DNA of 64,000 nucleotides, taken from the NCBI GenBank assembly GCA_945903465.1, contig CAMDOF010000023.1, forward strand, positions 1-64,000, written 5' to 3'. This stretch comes from Opitutus sp. GAS368 (GTDB lineage Bacteria > Verrucomicrobiota > Verrucomicrobiia > Opitutales > Opitutaceae). A model generated the notes under the pieces. That model was not told the origin of the DNA. It saw nothing but the letters and a program-made list of their open reading frames with translations, and did no database searches. This document shows, piece by piece, positions 53,786-63,455 of this stretch; position 1 is the first letter of the stretch; each line of letters opens with the position of its first letter. A program made the translations under genes and the position numbers.

Positions 53786-56191
53786 ATGAAAATGAAATCA
53801 CTCAAACACGCCGTGTTCGCCGGAGGGCTCGGGCTCTTTCCTCTGCTGGCACAAACGACGTCAAAACTACCGGCGGACAATCGCGAAGTCATCACCCTCG
53901 ATAAACTTGTGATCCAATCCGCCGCGACGCCGACCGCCAACACCCTCGCAGACAAACAGCAAATCTCCCTTCAATCGCCCGGATCGAGTGTCATTCAGGC
54001 CATCAAATTCATTCCAGGCGTAAATCTCTCCCAGGGTGATGCGTTCGGTGGCGACGACTGGTCAACGCGCGTCAGTATTCGCGGATTCACGGAGGGCCAG
54101 CTCGGCTGGACAGTCGATGGCGTCACGACCGGCTACTCATCCTATGGTGGCGGGGCCAAGCCGAATCGATACGTCGAGATCGAGAATCTTGCCGCGGTCA
54201 GCGTCTCACAAGGCGCGACCGATATCCGCTCTGGTTCCACGCAGGCACTCGGTGGTACGCTCGCTTATTTCACCGACGCTCCCGCCAACGAGTTCGGCCT
54301 CCACACGAAAATGACCTTCGGCTCGTTCAACGCGAGCCGCGCCTTTGTCCGTGCTGACACTGGTAAATTTGCGAATGGCTCGAGTACCGCCTTCCTCAGT
54401 TTTTCGGCTCAGCAAAGCGATAACTGGGTCGGAAACTACGTGGGAGGCGATGCCGCCCTTAACAAGCACATCCATCTTGGAACCAAGATCGTGACTAAAT
54501 TTGGCGAGGCGAAGCTGACGACGTACGCTTCCCTTGATAACGTGGCGCCAGAAATTAATTTTCAAGGAATCTCTACGAGCCAGTTCGCGGTAGATCCGCG
54601 GAATGATCTCCTCACGTTTCGCTTTACGGGAAATCCCAGCATCGATCAAAATTACGCCCCGACGTGGACGACGATTCGCACCAACAGTCTCGTCTACACA
54701 AAGCTCGAAGCCGAGGTCGGTTCCGGCCTGCGCCTCTCCCTCCAGCCGTATTGGGCTCACCAGCAAGGCAAAGGTCAGTTTCTTCCTCCGTATCAGGTTC
54801 GCCGCTACGATTTAGCCGGCAATATCTCAAACCTGGGCAACTACACAGCCCCGGGTAAGCCCGGGCTCGTTTTCTTTGCCGACAGCGCCGGAAAAGATAT
54901 TTTCCCAGTCAATCCTTCTACAAACGAGCCAGCGATCAACCCCTTCAACATCGGAACCTACACCTGGCTGCCGGGTGCTCAACAAGCGAGCGCCAAGCCG
55001 ATCTCGTCCGCCCGCTTTAGCCGGTATCTTAATAACCGATACGGTGAGAATCTGAGCTTTGATTTTAAGTTAAACGAGGATAACCGCTTCGTTTTCGGAA
55101 TGTGGAACGAGCTGCAAACCCGCGAACGCTACCGCACGTGGCATGCGGTCGTGGATGCCACCATCAACCCCACCTTCAAGGAAACCGCGTACTTGGAGTC
55201 GTTCCACTGGAAATACCGCACCGCGACCCACATGTTTTACGCGCAGGAGCAATTTACCGCCGGCGCGCTCACGCTCACGGCTGGCTTAAAATACTTTAAG
55301 ATCACGTTTAAAGGCACGGAATCGCTTCTCCAATCCGACGGCTCAACTTACTCCAAGACTATCGACAGCAACTCGCCGGTCCTACCAGCCGTCGGTGCCG
55401 TCTATAAAATCGACGACCGCCAACAGCTTTTTACCGGCGTCACTCGAAATTTTAACGCAGTTAAGGATACTTTATTTTCTGACAACGTGACCGCGGGCAG
55501 CACGGACTACTCACGAGTGAAGCCCGAAAAAGCCGATAATTTCGACCTTGGCTATCGCTTCTCCGAGCGTGATCTCGCCCTCACCGCGACGGTATTTTAT
55601 ATTAAATATACGGACAAAATCGTCGCGCTCAGCGGGGCGGCGGCCAAGGACTACACCAACACCGCCGGGAGCGTCATCGCCAACATCGGGGGTACCGAAT
55701 CTTACGGGGCCGAAATCGCCGCCAATTATCGGCTCGGCGCTGGCTTTAGCTTTCTCGGCAGCGTCAGTTCCACCCACGCAATTTACACCGCCGACACGCC
55801 CGACGGCACCATCATTAAGGGAAAACGGGTGGTCGATACGCCCGATAACATCATGTCTTACGGTCTACTTTACAACCACCGTTGGCTGTCGGCGGGCCTG
55901 ATGGGTAAAACCACTGGAAAGCTGTACGGAAGTTACAGCAACGATAGTTTCGCGAAAGGCGCCACCACGGCCGATTTTAACTTTGAGTATACGCGCCGTT
56001 TTGCGGGCAGCGACTTTATCCGAAGCCTCACGTTTGGGCTAAACATCGCCAACGTTCTCGACAAGAGCTACCTCGGCGCGGTCTCGATCAACGATCAAGG
56101 CTACGTTAAGAGCGACGCGAAGGGGACCACGATGCTCTACAATATCGGCGCGCCGCGGACGTTGGCCGTTTCTATCGCAATTGGTTTCTGA
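53786..56191 (+). CDS. TonB-dependent receptor
   Basis: 801 residues. A signal peptide (MKMKSLKHAVFAGGLGLFPL then LLAQ) is followed by a short TonB-box region (REVITLDKLVIQS). The plug domain contains SSVIQAIKFIPGVNLSQGDA, RVSIRGFTEGQLGWTVDGVT and YVEIENLAAVSVSQGATDIR. The 22-strand-type barrel ends in NVLDKSYLGAVSIN and APRTLAVSIAIGF, terminal Phe. It lacks the carboxypeptidase-like domain seen in the receptor at 10400. It lies immediately upstream of a Tat phosphoesterase and phosphonate genes, with an intrinsic terminator between, so uptake of an organophosphorus compound is plausible but unproved. Confidence 0.92.
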   Translation: MKMKSLKHAVFAGGLGLFPLLAQTTSKLPADNREVITLDKLVIQSAATPTANTLADKQQISLQSPGSSVIQAIKFIPGVNLSQGDAFGGDDWSTRVSIRGFTEGQLGWTVDGVTTGYSSYGGGAKPNRYVEIENLAAVSVSQGATDIRSGSTQALGGTLAYFTDAPANEFGLHTKMTFGSFNASRAFVRADTGKFANGSSTAFLSFSAQQSDNWVGNYVGGDAALNKHIHLGTKIVTKFGEAKLTTYASLDNVAPEINFQGISTSQFAVDPRNDLLTFRFTGNPSIDQNYAPTWTTIRTNSLVYTKLEAEVGSGLRLSLQPYWAHQQGKGQFLPPYQVRRYDLAGNISNLGNYTAPGKPGLVFFADSAGKDIFPVNPSTNEPAINPFNIGTYTWLPGAQQASAKPISSARFSRYLNNRYGENLSFDFKLNEDNRFVFGMWNELQTRERYRTWHAVVDATINPTFKETAYLESFHWKYRTATHMFYAQEQFTAGALTLTAGLKYFKITFKGTESLLQSDGSTYSKTIDSNSPVLPAVGAVYKIDDRQQLFTGVTRNFNAVKDTLFSDNVTAGSTDYSRVKPEKADNFDLGYRFSERDLALTATVFYIKYTDKIVALSGAAAKDYTNTAGSVIANIGGTESYGAEIAANYRLGAGFSFLGSVSSTHAIYTADTPDGTIIKGKRVVDTPDNIMSYGLLYNHRWLSAGLMGKTTGKLYGSYSNDSFAKGATTADFNFEYTRRFAGSDFIRSLTFGLNIANVLDKSYLGAVSINDQGYVKSDAKGTTMLYNIGAPRTLAVSIAIGF

Positions 56192-56239
56192 CCAGGCCGC
56201 GTTCTGTCTGCAGATTTTTAAATAGAGATTTTTATCACG

Positions 56240-56287
56240 GCGGCCGGAGCGATCAAAAAAGCTCCGGCCGCTCCTCGTTTTTGTTTT
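56240..56287 (+). terminator. Intrinsic terminator after TonB receptor
   Basis: Perfect 11-bp stem GCGGCCGGAGC (56240-56250) and GCTCCGGCCGC (56261-56271) with a 10-nt loop, followed by a T-rich run (56277-56287). Confidence 0.85.
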
Positions 56288-56291
56288 TCCT

Positions 56292-57263
56292 ATGAAGCTT
56301 TTACCGCGCCGCTCCTTTATCGAACAGGCGGGCTTACTCACCCTCGGTGCCAGCACGGCCCTCGCGAGCACGACCCCGGGCTCCATCGTCTCCCAAAATC
56401 GACGGCGCGTTCTGCGGGCCGCTCATTTGACGGACATCCACGTCCTCCCGAACATGGAGGGTTTGCAGAATCCGGTCGATGGTATGGCCTCGGCTATTCG
56501 CCATGCCCAAGGGCAGGCCGATAAACCAGATCTGATTTTTTTCGGAGGGGACCTCATCATGGACGCCCTCAAGCAAGAAAAACCCAAAGTTATCGCCCAA
56601 TGGGAAACTTGGGAGAAAGTGTTTTCAGCTGAAGTGAAATTACCCGCGAAACTGTGTCTGGGGAATCATGACGTTTGGGGCTGGGCGATCCACGACCAAC
56701 CAACGATCACCGCGGATACTCATTACGGTAAAGGGTTGGCCCTCGAGCGACTCGGGCTCGTCGACCGATACTACTCGTTCGATCAAGCGGGCTGGCACTT
56801 CATTGTCCTGGACTCCATCCAGCCCGACTATGGCAACAAGCACGGGTACACGGCTCGGCTCGATGACAGCCAGTTCGCTTGGCTAGCACGCGATCTCGAA
56901 GCGACCCCGGCCAGTACGCCGGTCTGCGTCCTCTCTCACATTCCAATTCTCAGCGCCTGTGTCTTCTTCGACGAAGACCTAGAGTCTACGGGCAGTTGGA
57001 TTATTCCCGGAGCCTGGACCCATATCGACGCGCGCCGAATTAAGAACCTTTTTTATCGACACAAAAATGTTAAAATTTGCCTGAGTGGCCACGTGCATCT
57101 CGCAGATGATGTGACTTATTTGGGAGTTCGCTATCTCTGTAACGGGGCCGTGAGTGGGGGCTGGTGGAAGGGCCCTTACCAAGAATTTGGGCCAGCCTAC
57201 GCACTGGTTGATTTCTTTGACGATGGGACCGTTGAGAACCGGCTTGTCTATTATCGTAGCTGA
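56292..57263 (+). CDS. Tat-exported metallophosphoesterase
   Basis: 323 residues. A Tat-type leader (PRRSFIEQAGLLTLGASTAL) precedes a calcineurin-like phosphoesterase. All five metal-ligand motifs are visible: AHLTDIHVL (DxH), FGGDLIMD, CLGNHDVWG, LSHIPI and CLSGHVHLADD. Such enzymes hydrolyse phosphodiesters or monoesters outside the cytoplasm. It is 30 nt after the terminator of the TonB gene and 200 nt before the broken MFS gene. It could prepare ester-bound phosphonate or phosphate for uptake; the substrate is unknown. Confidence 0.9.
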   Translation: MKLLPRRSFIEQAGLLTLGASTALASTTPGSIVSQNRRRVLRAAHLTDIHVLPNMEGLQNPVDGMASAIRHAQGQADKPDLIFFGGDLIMDALKQEKPKVIAQWETWEKVFSAEVKLPAKLCLGNHDVWGWAIHDQPTITADTHYGKGLALERLGLVDRYYSFDQAGWHFIVLDSIQPDYGNKHGYTARLDDSQFAWLARDLEATPASTPVCVLSHIPILSACVFFDEDLESTGSWIIPGAWTHIDARRIKNLFYRHKNVKICLSGHVHLADDVTYLGVRYLCNGAVSGGWWKGPYQEFGPAYALVDFFDDGTVENRLVYYRS

Positions 57264-57462
57264 AGCGGCGCCGATGCTTCCGCTGATTTCACAGGAGCAG
57301 ATCGCGGAATTTTTTCCTAGCCGCGGTCGCGAGGCATCCCCTGACCGAGTTGGCAGATGTCTCGTGATCGCGTCAGCTCGATTCCGAGATGGCGAAGGAC
57401 GGAGTCCTTGCGGAGCGAGCCAAAGAGTCGCCATCAGCGCGGCTTCGCAGTGACCTCACGGC

Positions 57463-58711
57463 GTGCGCACGACCACCGAACCGAGCCTTGACTCACTTCG
57501 GTCGTGGGGATTGGTCGGCGCGCTCTCTATCGGATACGTCGGGGTATATCTAGGTCGGAAAAACGTGGCCGTCGCGATACCGTTGTTGCGGGAGGATTTT
57601 CACTTAACGAGAGAAGAGGCCGGGCGCATTGCGGGTGCGGGGACCTTGGCATATGCGCTCGGTAAAATGATCCTCTGCCCACTGGTCGATCGGTGGTGCG
57701 GGCGATCCGGCTTTCTCGCCGCGCTGATTGGGGTTGCGGTGTTCAGTCTGTGCGGGGCGTTGGCACCTTCCTTGGGCGCGCTCACGCTGATCTACGCCTT
57801 CAACCGCTTTTGCGGAGCCGCGGCTTGGGCGAGCATGGTCAAACAGACCCCGCCGTGGTTTGGGGAAAAAATCACGGGCTGGCCCTAGCCTGCTCAGCCT
57901 CAGTTATGTTTTCGGTGGCGCTGCCGGGATCGCGTGCGCCGGGCAAATTAGCGAGTGGACCGGCCACAGTTGGCGGGCAATTTTCGGGCTACCCTCATTC
58001 GCCTTGCTCTTTATCATCGGCTTGGCGGCCTGGCTGCTGCGCCGCGGCCTCAGCGCTCCACCGAGTAGCGGAAGAGGCCCCGCTGGCTTTAATTGGCAGC
58101 TCGCGCGGACCTTGGCGGAATCGCGGAGTTTTCGGGCAGTTAGCGCGCTCAGCTTTGCGCTGACATTACTCCGGGAGACCTTCAATGACTGAACCGTAGA
58201 TTTTATTAAAACCGAAGGCGGTGCGGGCCTTTCTAATCGAGTCGCCGCGTTCCTTTCCACTCCCTTCGATCTCTGCGGAGCCGCTGGTATTTTAGTGGCA
58301 GGTATGATGGTCGGGCGTTTTCCCGCCAAGACCCAGCGGTGGATTTTGGTAAGTGGGCTCAGGTGGCTCTGCGGCGCGTTAATCGCACTACCCTATTTAA
58401 TTCCGTTTGGCCTGACGGCGATCGTGCCAAGCATTGGCCTGATTGGTTTTTTGACCCTCGGTCCTTACAGCCTTTTAGCCGGCTATTTTTCGTTCCGCTG
58501 ACAGGTTCCAGCGTGCGCTGCAACGATCGCAGGGCTCGTCGACTCGATCGGTTATTTCGCTGGCATTCTTGCTGGCTCGACGTTCGGGTGGCTCCTTGAT
58601 GGCGGTGGCTACACGCTCGGCTTTCAGGTCTTAGCGGTGATCAGCTTAGTTTCCGCGGGCCTATGCTTTTTTTGGAACTTGAACCATCTGACTGGGCATG
58701 AGCTCCGGTGA
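57463..58711 (+). pseudogene. Broken OPA-type MFS transporter, one frameshift and two stops
   Basis: The frame starts at GTG 57463 (SIGYVGVYLGRKNVAVAIPL; OPA/GlpT-like opening). It shifts at the A6 run at 57866-57871; removing one A restores the match WFGEKSRA..LLSLSYVFGGAAG. In the resumed frame, TGA at 58190-58192 replaces an expected Trp in ETFND-(W)-TVDFIKTEGG, and a second TGA at 58499-58501 interrupts a C-terminal helix, after which homology-like sequence (GLVDSIGYFAGILAGSTFGW) continues to a stop at 58709. Three separate lesions make a sequencing artefact less likely. The normal family imports organophosphates or phosphonates. The last bases overlap the phnX start by 14 nt. Confidence 0.88.
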
Positions 58712-59487
58712 TGTCCATTACCCCGCGGTGATCCTCGACTGGGCGGGCACCACCATCGATCACGGCTGTCTCGCGCCCGTGGCCGCGTTGCGCCGCGTCT
58801 TGCGAGACTATGGCATCGAGATATCCTCCGACGAGGCCCGCCTTGGGATGGGTCTCCCTAAAAAAAAGCACCTGCGTGTAATTCTAACGACTTTTGGGGC
58901 GGGCAGTGCGACCGACGAAATTTATCCTAAGCTGGAATCGGCGCTTTTGGATGAGTTGGAGCCGCCCGCGGCCGTCATTGAAGGGACGATCGATTTCGTT
59001 GCAGGGTTACGCTGCCGCCACCTACCCATCGGCAGCACCATCGGTTATACCTCGAAGATGATGCAGATCGTCGCTCCCGCGGCCGCGCGGCAAGGCTATG
59101 TACCCTATGCGATCGTCACACCAGATGAGGCCGGCGCCGGTCGGCCCTCAGCGGCCATGATCCATACCCATCGGCAGCGCCTCGGCTTATCGGCCCACGC
59201 GGCCGTCATTAAAATTGGCGACACCCCCGCCGATATTGCCGAAGGCCGAGCGGCGGGCGCTTGGACGATCGGCGTTCACCCTCACGGGTAATGCGCTCGG
59301 CCTTGCTCGAGCCGCGAAGGACGCGCTTCTCCCCCCCGAGCGCGCTACCCGTTTTACGGCTGCGCGGGCCGCTTTACACGCCGCCAACGCCCATTATGTC
59401 GTCGACGCATTGATGGAGAGCGAAGCCGTCCTGCTCGAAATCCTTGCGCGTATCCGAGCTGGCGATACCGCACCTGTCCTCAAATAA
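58698..59487 (+). pseudogene. phnX: Frameshifted phosphonoacetaldehyde hydrolase
   Basis: Begins MSSGDVHYPAVILDWAGTTI: the HAD nucleophile Asp14 in DWAGTT is present, and the Schiff-base Lys region MGLPKKKH fits Lys53-type positions. GDTPADIAEGRAAGAWTIGV follows. After GVH at 59276-59278 an extra base shifts the frame to a stop at 59289-59291. Skipping that base restores TLTGNALGLARAAK and VVDALMESEAVLLEILARI to a stop at 59485-59487. The cap region is also about 13 residues shorter than usual between the Lys and the IEGTIDFVAGL segment. PhnX splits phosphonoacetaldehyde to acetaldehyde and phosphate. The truncated 197-residue product may lack the last helices. Activity cannot be excluded, but decay is more likely, given the broken neighbour. 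Confidence 0.85.
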
Positions 59488-60616
59488 AACCGGCGACGAC
59501 CTCTTCGGCCAAACCGAACGAGAGCGTCATACCCGCACCACCCAGACCATTTACAACCCAAACTGATGGCGCCACCTCGGCGATCAATTCGCTGCGGCCA
59601 TCTTTCATTTTGGGATAAACGCCGTGCCAACGTTCCGCGACCGCCAAAGTTGGCACGACTGCAAAGGTCCGTAAATAAGTCAAAATCGCTTCGTTAATAT
59701 CCTCTCGATCAAAAGGCTCTACGGTCAGGCCATAGTGGTGGGAATCTCCGATCGTAAGGGCCCCCGGCGCGTTTTGGCTCAACAACACATGGATTCCATG
59801 CCCGAAGAGGAAAGCCTGCTCCCGCTCTACGCGTTTTTCCAGAAGAGCAAGCGTCGCACACCTCTTAAAAGATTCGTGATGGGTTAACGTCAGTCCCGCG
59901 CAGAGAGCCGGCCCCAGCAGCCAACGATCCGGTTGCGGGTCCGTGCGCATCATCTGCAGCTTGCACCGTGTGATCGCGTGCTTCGCGAATATTTCTGGAT
60001 AAAGCGTTTCGAAATCACCCCCACTGCAAACCACCACCCGATCCACGCTCCAAGTTCCCCGGGTGGTCTCCACTGCCGGCAAGTCAATCGTCCGCACAGT
60101 CGTGTTAAACTCAAACTGAACCCCGTGCGTTTCCGCAAGCCAACCGGGCAGCGCCCGGATCGCCTGCACTGGATCAATCGTCGCCTCCGTCGGACTCCAG
60201 AGTGCACCTTTCAGGCTGACCGGATTCACCGCGCCACTACGCGCCAGAGTTTCCTCGCGGGAGAGCAACCTGCGTTGCTCGCTCCGACCCATCCCGCACT
60301 CGCTAAATTCTTCCAGCACCGCCCATTCATCGTCGGCATAGGCGAGGTGTAATGAGCCCGTTGCCGCGCAGTATAACCCCGCCGCCTGCGTGACTTCTCC
60401 CCATACTTCCCGGCTGCGCAGCGCGCGGTCGTGTCGGCGTCCTTCCGGTTGACCGATGGGCCACACTAAACCGAAATGACGAACCGAGGCGCCAACCGCA
60501 GGTTCTGTCCGCTCGAATACCACGACTTTTAGGCCGCGCCGCGCCGCGGCCAAAGCGTGGCTCAGTCCAACAATACCAGCGCCCACCACCGCTAAATCTG
60601 CCCGCCGTGTTTTCAT
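59480..60616 (-). CDS. FAD-dependent oxidoreductase of the phosphonate-associated TIGR03364 (HpnW/PbfD-like) family
   Basis: About 378 residues. The dinucleotide-binding fold lies at the N-terminus (DLAVVGAGIVGLSHALAAAR and VVVFERTEP). Other parts are VRHFGLVWPIGQPEGR, SWSVDRVVVCSGGDF-like WSVDRVVVCSGGDFETLYPE, LTIGDSHHYGLTVEPFDRED and the C-terminal WVVNGLGGAGMTLSFGLAEE. TIGR03364 proteins occur next to phosphonatase genes; recent work on this group (from memory) describes oxidative conversion of 2-aminoethylphosphonate to phosphonoacetaldehyde, the PhnX substrate. The frame opens at 60640; the ATG at 60616 aligns with the family start. It converges with phnX, overlapping by 8 nt. Confidence 0.87.
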   Translation of the reverse strand: MKTRRADLAVVGAGIVGLSHALAAARRGLKVVVFERTEPAVGASVRHFGLVWPIGQPEGRRHDRALRSREVWGEVTQAAGLYCAATGSLHLAYADDEWAVLEEFSECGMGRSEQRRLLSREETLARSGAVNPVSLKGALWSPTEATIDPVQAIRALPGWLAETHGVQFEFNTTVRTIDLPAVETTRGTWSVDRVVVCSGGDFETLYPEIFAKHAITRCKLQMMRTDPQPDRWLLGPALCAGLTLTHHESFKRCATLALLEKRVEREQAFLFGHGIHVLLSQNAPGALTIGDSHHYGLTVEPFDREDINEAILTYLRTFAVVPTLAVAERWHGVYPKMKDGRSELIAEVAPSVWVVNGLGGAGMTLSFGLAEEVVAGFI

Positions 60617-60696
60617 CAGATCCATCCATAAGCGGACCAACTCCCGCGCAATTTTCCCTTACCGGCGTCACCCAATTTTAACTTCGCGGGCCGATC

Positions 60697-63255
60697 TCAT
60701 CCCACCGGCGGTACGCCAAAATCCAACTTTACCTTACCCTGCTTTTCATCAAACACCAGCTTCGCGGTATAAGCTTTGCCAGACTTCGCAGACACCAGGC
60801 CAACCACGTCAATTGGCGAGCCATCCTTCCATCCTTGGAGCACCGCGAAGTAATCTTCCGCCGAAAAACATTTTCCAAACGCGTTTTTCCAAAGCTTCAC
60901 ACCCGGCCAACCCGCTGCTTCAAAAAAACCGCCGCCATCCAGCAGAAGTTTTCCGGATTTCGGACACTTCACGCCTTTCACTTTCGTCGGTTTCGGCGTG
61001 AAGATCACTAATTTTTTCTGGACTTCATCAACCACCAGATCCGCGTCGTACGGGCGGCTGCCAGTGACCGACTTCAAACCGAGGGCGTGAAAGGGTTTCC
61101 GCGCCAGCTGATGCGCCAGCAGCGCTACAAATTCCTCCGCGGTCCACGCGCGTCCAAACGTGCTCTTCCACAACCGCACTCCTGGCCAGCCCGCCGCCTC
61201 AAAAAAGGGCCCGCGGTCCAGCAACGCTTCTCCCGACTTTGGGCAGATCGCTGCCGCCACCGGCGTACCCGCTGTCACCGGAATCGCCGGCTCATTGAGT
61301 CCCGCGCGCGCGCTGCCCTGGATGAAGCCGGCCTTCATGCCGACAACGGTCGCCAGTAATGCATCCAGAAATTCCGGTCGCGTCATCGGCGTCGCGTTAC
61401 GTTCCATTTTTTTCAAGATCAACTCCCACTCACCGGTGAGTTTGGCCGAGAGCATATTGGGCGCGCGCGTCGCCAACTCGCGGCAGAGCAAGCGACCATT
61501 CTCTGTCGAAATTAGTTTAGATTTCTCCCGGACCACAAAGCTCCGTAGCAGAATTTTCTCAATGATGTTGGCCCGCGTCGCGGCCGTACCGATTCCTTTG
61601 TCTTTCATCACCGCAACCATCGCCTCGCGCTGTTCTTCGGGCGTATCGTCATCGTAGATCTCACCGGCGTACTTCATCGCATCGAGGAGCGTCGCGTCCG
61701 TAAAATGTTCCGGCGGTTTCGTCGTGAGCGCTTTCAACGTCACTTCCGCCAAGAGCTGGCTCTCCCCGATGGGCGGTAGCGCGGTCACCCCTTTCTGCTC
61801 TCGCTTAACCCACCGCTGGAAACCGGGAAAATCAATCTGCTCTCGCGTCGCCTTAAAAATTGCCGGCGCATACGGCCCCGCGCTTCCGACCTGCGTGTAA
61901 CGTCGCGTAATGCCTCGATATTTTGCCGCTTCGTCGAGCGCCATGAGGGTGGTTTGCACCACCGTCAAAAAAGCCAAGAGTTCATTGCCGACTAACGCGG
62001 AGATGCCATTGACCTCACCCGTCGGCACCAAGCCATAGTGCCCTTCGACTTGCTGGTCATCGAAGGCCCGGGCCAAGATCGCGATTTTTTTTGGCATCAA
62101 TTCCTGCTGGGAAAGATGCAACCCCGGCCGCATCGCCCGGAGGTGGGCGTGCACCGCGACGAGCGCCCCGTAGAGCTGGTCTTTCATGTCATTCCGCAAG
62201 TAGCGGCAATCCGTCCGCGGGTAACTGATCAACTTCGCATCGTAAAGCTTTTGGAGAAGCGCGAGTGTATCCGTCGCGGTAAGACCAAATTTTTTCGACA
62301 GTAACTTCTGCATTTCCTGCAAGTCGAAAGGCAGCGGAGGTTTCTCCACGCGCAACGTCTTCTTTTCGGTGGCCCGATAATTGGGCGGCTTCATCGCCGA
62401 GTCCGCAAACGCGTCGCCTTTCAACTTCTCCCAAAAAACTTTCTTGTCTCGCTCGCTACTCACCATCGACGCACCGAGTAACTTCACGCGGTCCGGGGAA
62501 AGCGCGTAGGCGTCAAGTTCTGCCTTGGCGTCCAAGCCGCCAAACCGGCCGAAAGCTTCCCAGAACTTCTGCGGCACGAAGTTTTCAATCAACAAATCGC
62601 GCGCCACGATCAACGCGAGCGTCGGCGTCTGCACCCGCCCCACCGACCACACCTTCCAATCCCCACGCCCACGCGGGAGGGTCTTGGTCGCGAGCACCGT
62701 CACGTTCATACCGACAAGCCAATCCGCCTGATCGCGCGTAAACCCGGCTTGGGCGAGCCCATGGTAATCTTTTAACGGCTTCCGCGCCGCAAACGCCTGC
62801 TGCAAGCCGGCTACGGTCATCGTCTGCGCCCACATCCGCGAATAGATCGTGCCAGCTGGCGCATTTACCCCGCGCAGAGCCTTGCGAAAAATCACTTCCC
62901 CTTCCCGCTCAGCATCGCAGCCATTGACAATCTCGCACCCAGCGTGCGCCGCCGCCGTCTGCCGCAATATCGCCAGCAAACTGCCCCCGTCCGCTCGCGG
63001 CTCCTCAATAAAATCCCAGAGCTTCGTCGGCACAATCGGCAGGTCATGCACGTTCCACGCTCCAAACTTGGGGTCGTAGGTTTCCGGCTTCGCCAATTCA
63101 AATAAATGTCCACGGGCCGATACCACCGTGAGCTCAGTCCCGTCTGCCATCATTCCGCGGTGGGGACCTTGCCCGATAAAGGTCCCGCCTGTCAGCGCCG
63201 CTGCAAAATCACGCCCCGCAGCGGGCTTTTCAGCAACAAGGAGGACTTTAGGCAT
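60697..63255 (-). CDS. topB: DNA topoisomerase III (type IA)
   Basis: 852 residues. The toprim domain opens the chain (KVLLVAEKPAAGRDFAAALT; DxExE in NGCDAEREGEVIFRKAL). Type IA core motifs are GFTRDQADWLVGMNVT and SVGRVQTPTLALIVARDL. The active-site Tyr lies in LISYPRTDCRYLRNDM. The last 200 residues hold a duplicated module, CPKSGEALLDRGPFFEAAGW and CPKSGKLLLDGGGFFEAAGW, both continuing PGV(R/K)LWK; these resemble the zinc-free topoisomerase C-terminal repeats of TopB-type proteins. It relaxes or decatenates negatively supercoiled DNA and aids replication-fork resolution. Mono-cistronic, opposite to upstream xylose-type unit; nothing suggests a plasmid. Confidence 0.9.
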   Translation of the reverse strand: MPKVLLVAEKPAAGRDFAAALTGGTFIGQGPHRGMMADGTELTVVSARGHLFELAKPETYDPKFGAWNVHDLPIVPTKLWDFIEEPRADGGSLLAILRQTAAAHAGCEIVNGCDAEREGEVIFRKALRGVNAPAGTIYSRMWAQTMTVAGLQQAFAARKPLKDYHGLAQAGFTRDQADWLVGMNVTVLATKTLPRGRGDWKVWSVGRVQTPTLALIVARDLLIENFVPQKFWEAFGRFGGLDAKAELDAYALSPDRVKLLGASMVSSERDKKVFWEKLKGDAFADSAMKPPNYRATEKKTLRVEKPPLPFDLQEMQKLLSKKFGLTATDTLALLQKLYDAKLISYPRTDCRYLRNDMKDQLYGALVAVHAHLRAMRPGLHLSQQELMPKKIAILARAFDDQQVEGHYGLVPTGEVNGISALVGNELLAFLTVVQTTLMALDEAAKYRGITRRYTQVGSAGPYAPAIFKATREQIDFPGFQRWVKREQKGVTALPPIGESQLLAEVTLKALTTKPPEHFTDATLLDAMKYAGEIYDDDTPEEQREAMVAVMKDKGIGTAATRANIIEKILLRSFVVREKSKLISTENGRLLCRELATRAPNMLSAKLTGEWELILKKMERNATPMTRPEFLDALLATVVGMKAGFIQGSARAGLNEPAIPVTAGTPVAAAICPKSGEALLDRGPFFEAAGWPGVRLWKSTFGRAWTAEEFVALLAHQLARKPFHALGLKSVTGSRPYDADLVVDEVQKKLVIFTPKPTKVKGVKCPKSGKLLLDGGGFFEAAGWPGVKLWKNAFGKCFSAEDYFAVLQGWKDGSPIDVVGLVSAKSGKAYTAKLVFDEKQGKVKLDFGVPPVG

Positions 63256-63455
63256 AGCGCCGATTTAAGCGCGCCCGCGATTCACCGACAAGCGCGACCC
63301 GACAGTTTCGCGAAATCCACCATGGGCGGGTCGACCGCGCCAAGGGAGCCGTGCCGCCGCGCGCCCCGCTGCCAGCGCGCTGAGTCACGAAGGCGAGGTC
63401 CTCGGGATCATACTCACGGCAAACCGAGGGGCCACAGCCACTCGGCGCAATCCGT

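Noticed and set aside
58190-58501. TGA recoded as Trp or selenocysteine in the MFS gene
   Set aside because: The gene also has a frameshift, other genes use TGA as stop, and there is no SECIS-like hairpin noted by eye.
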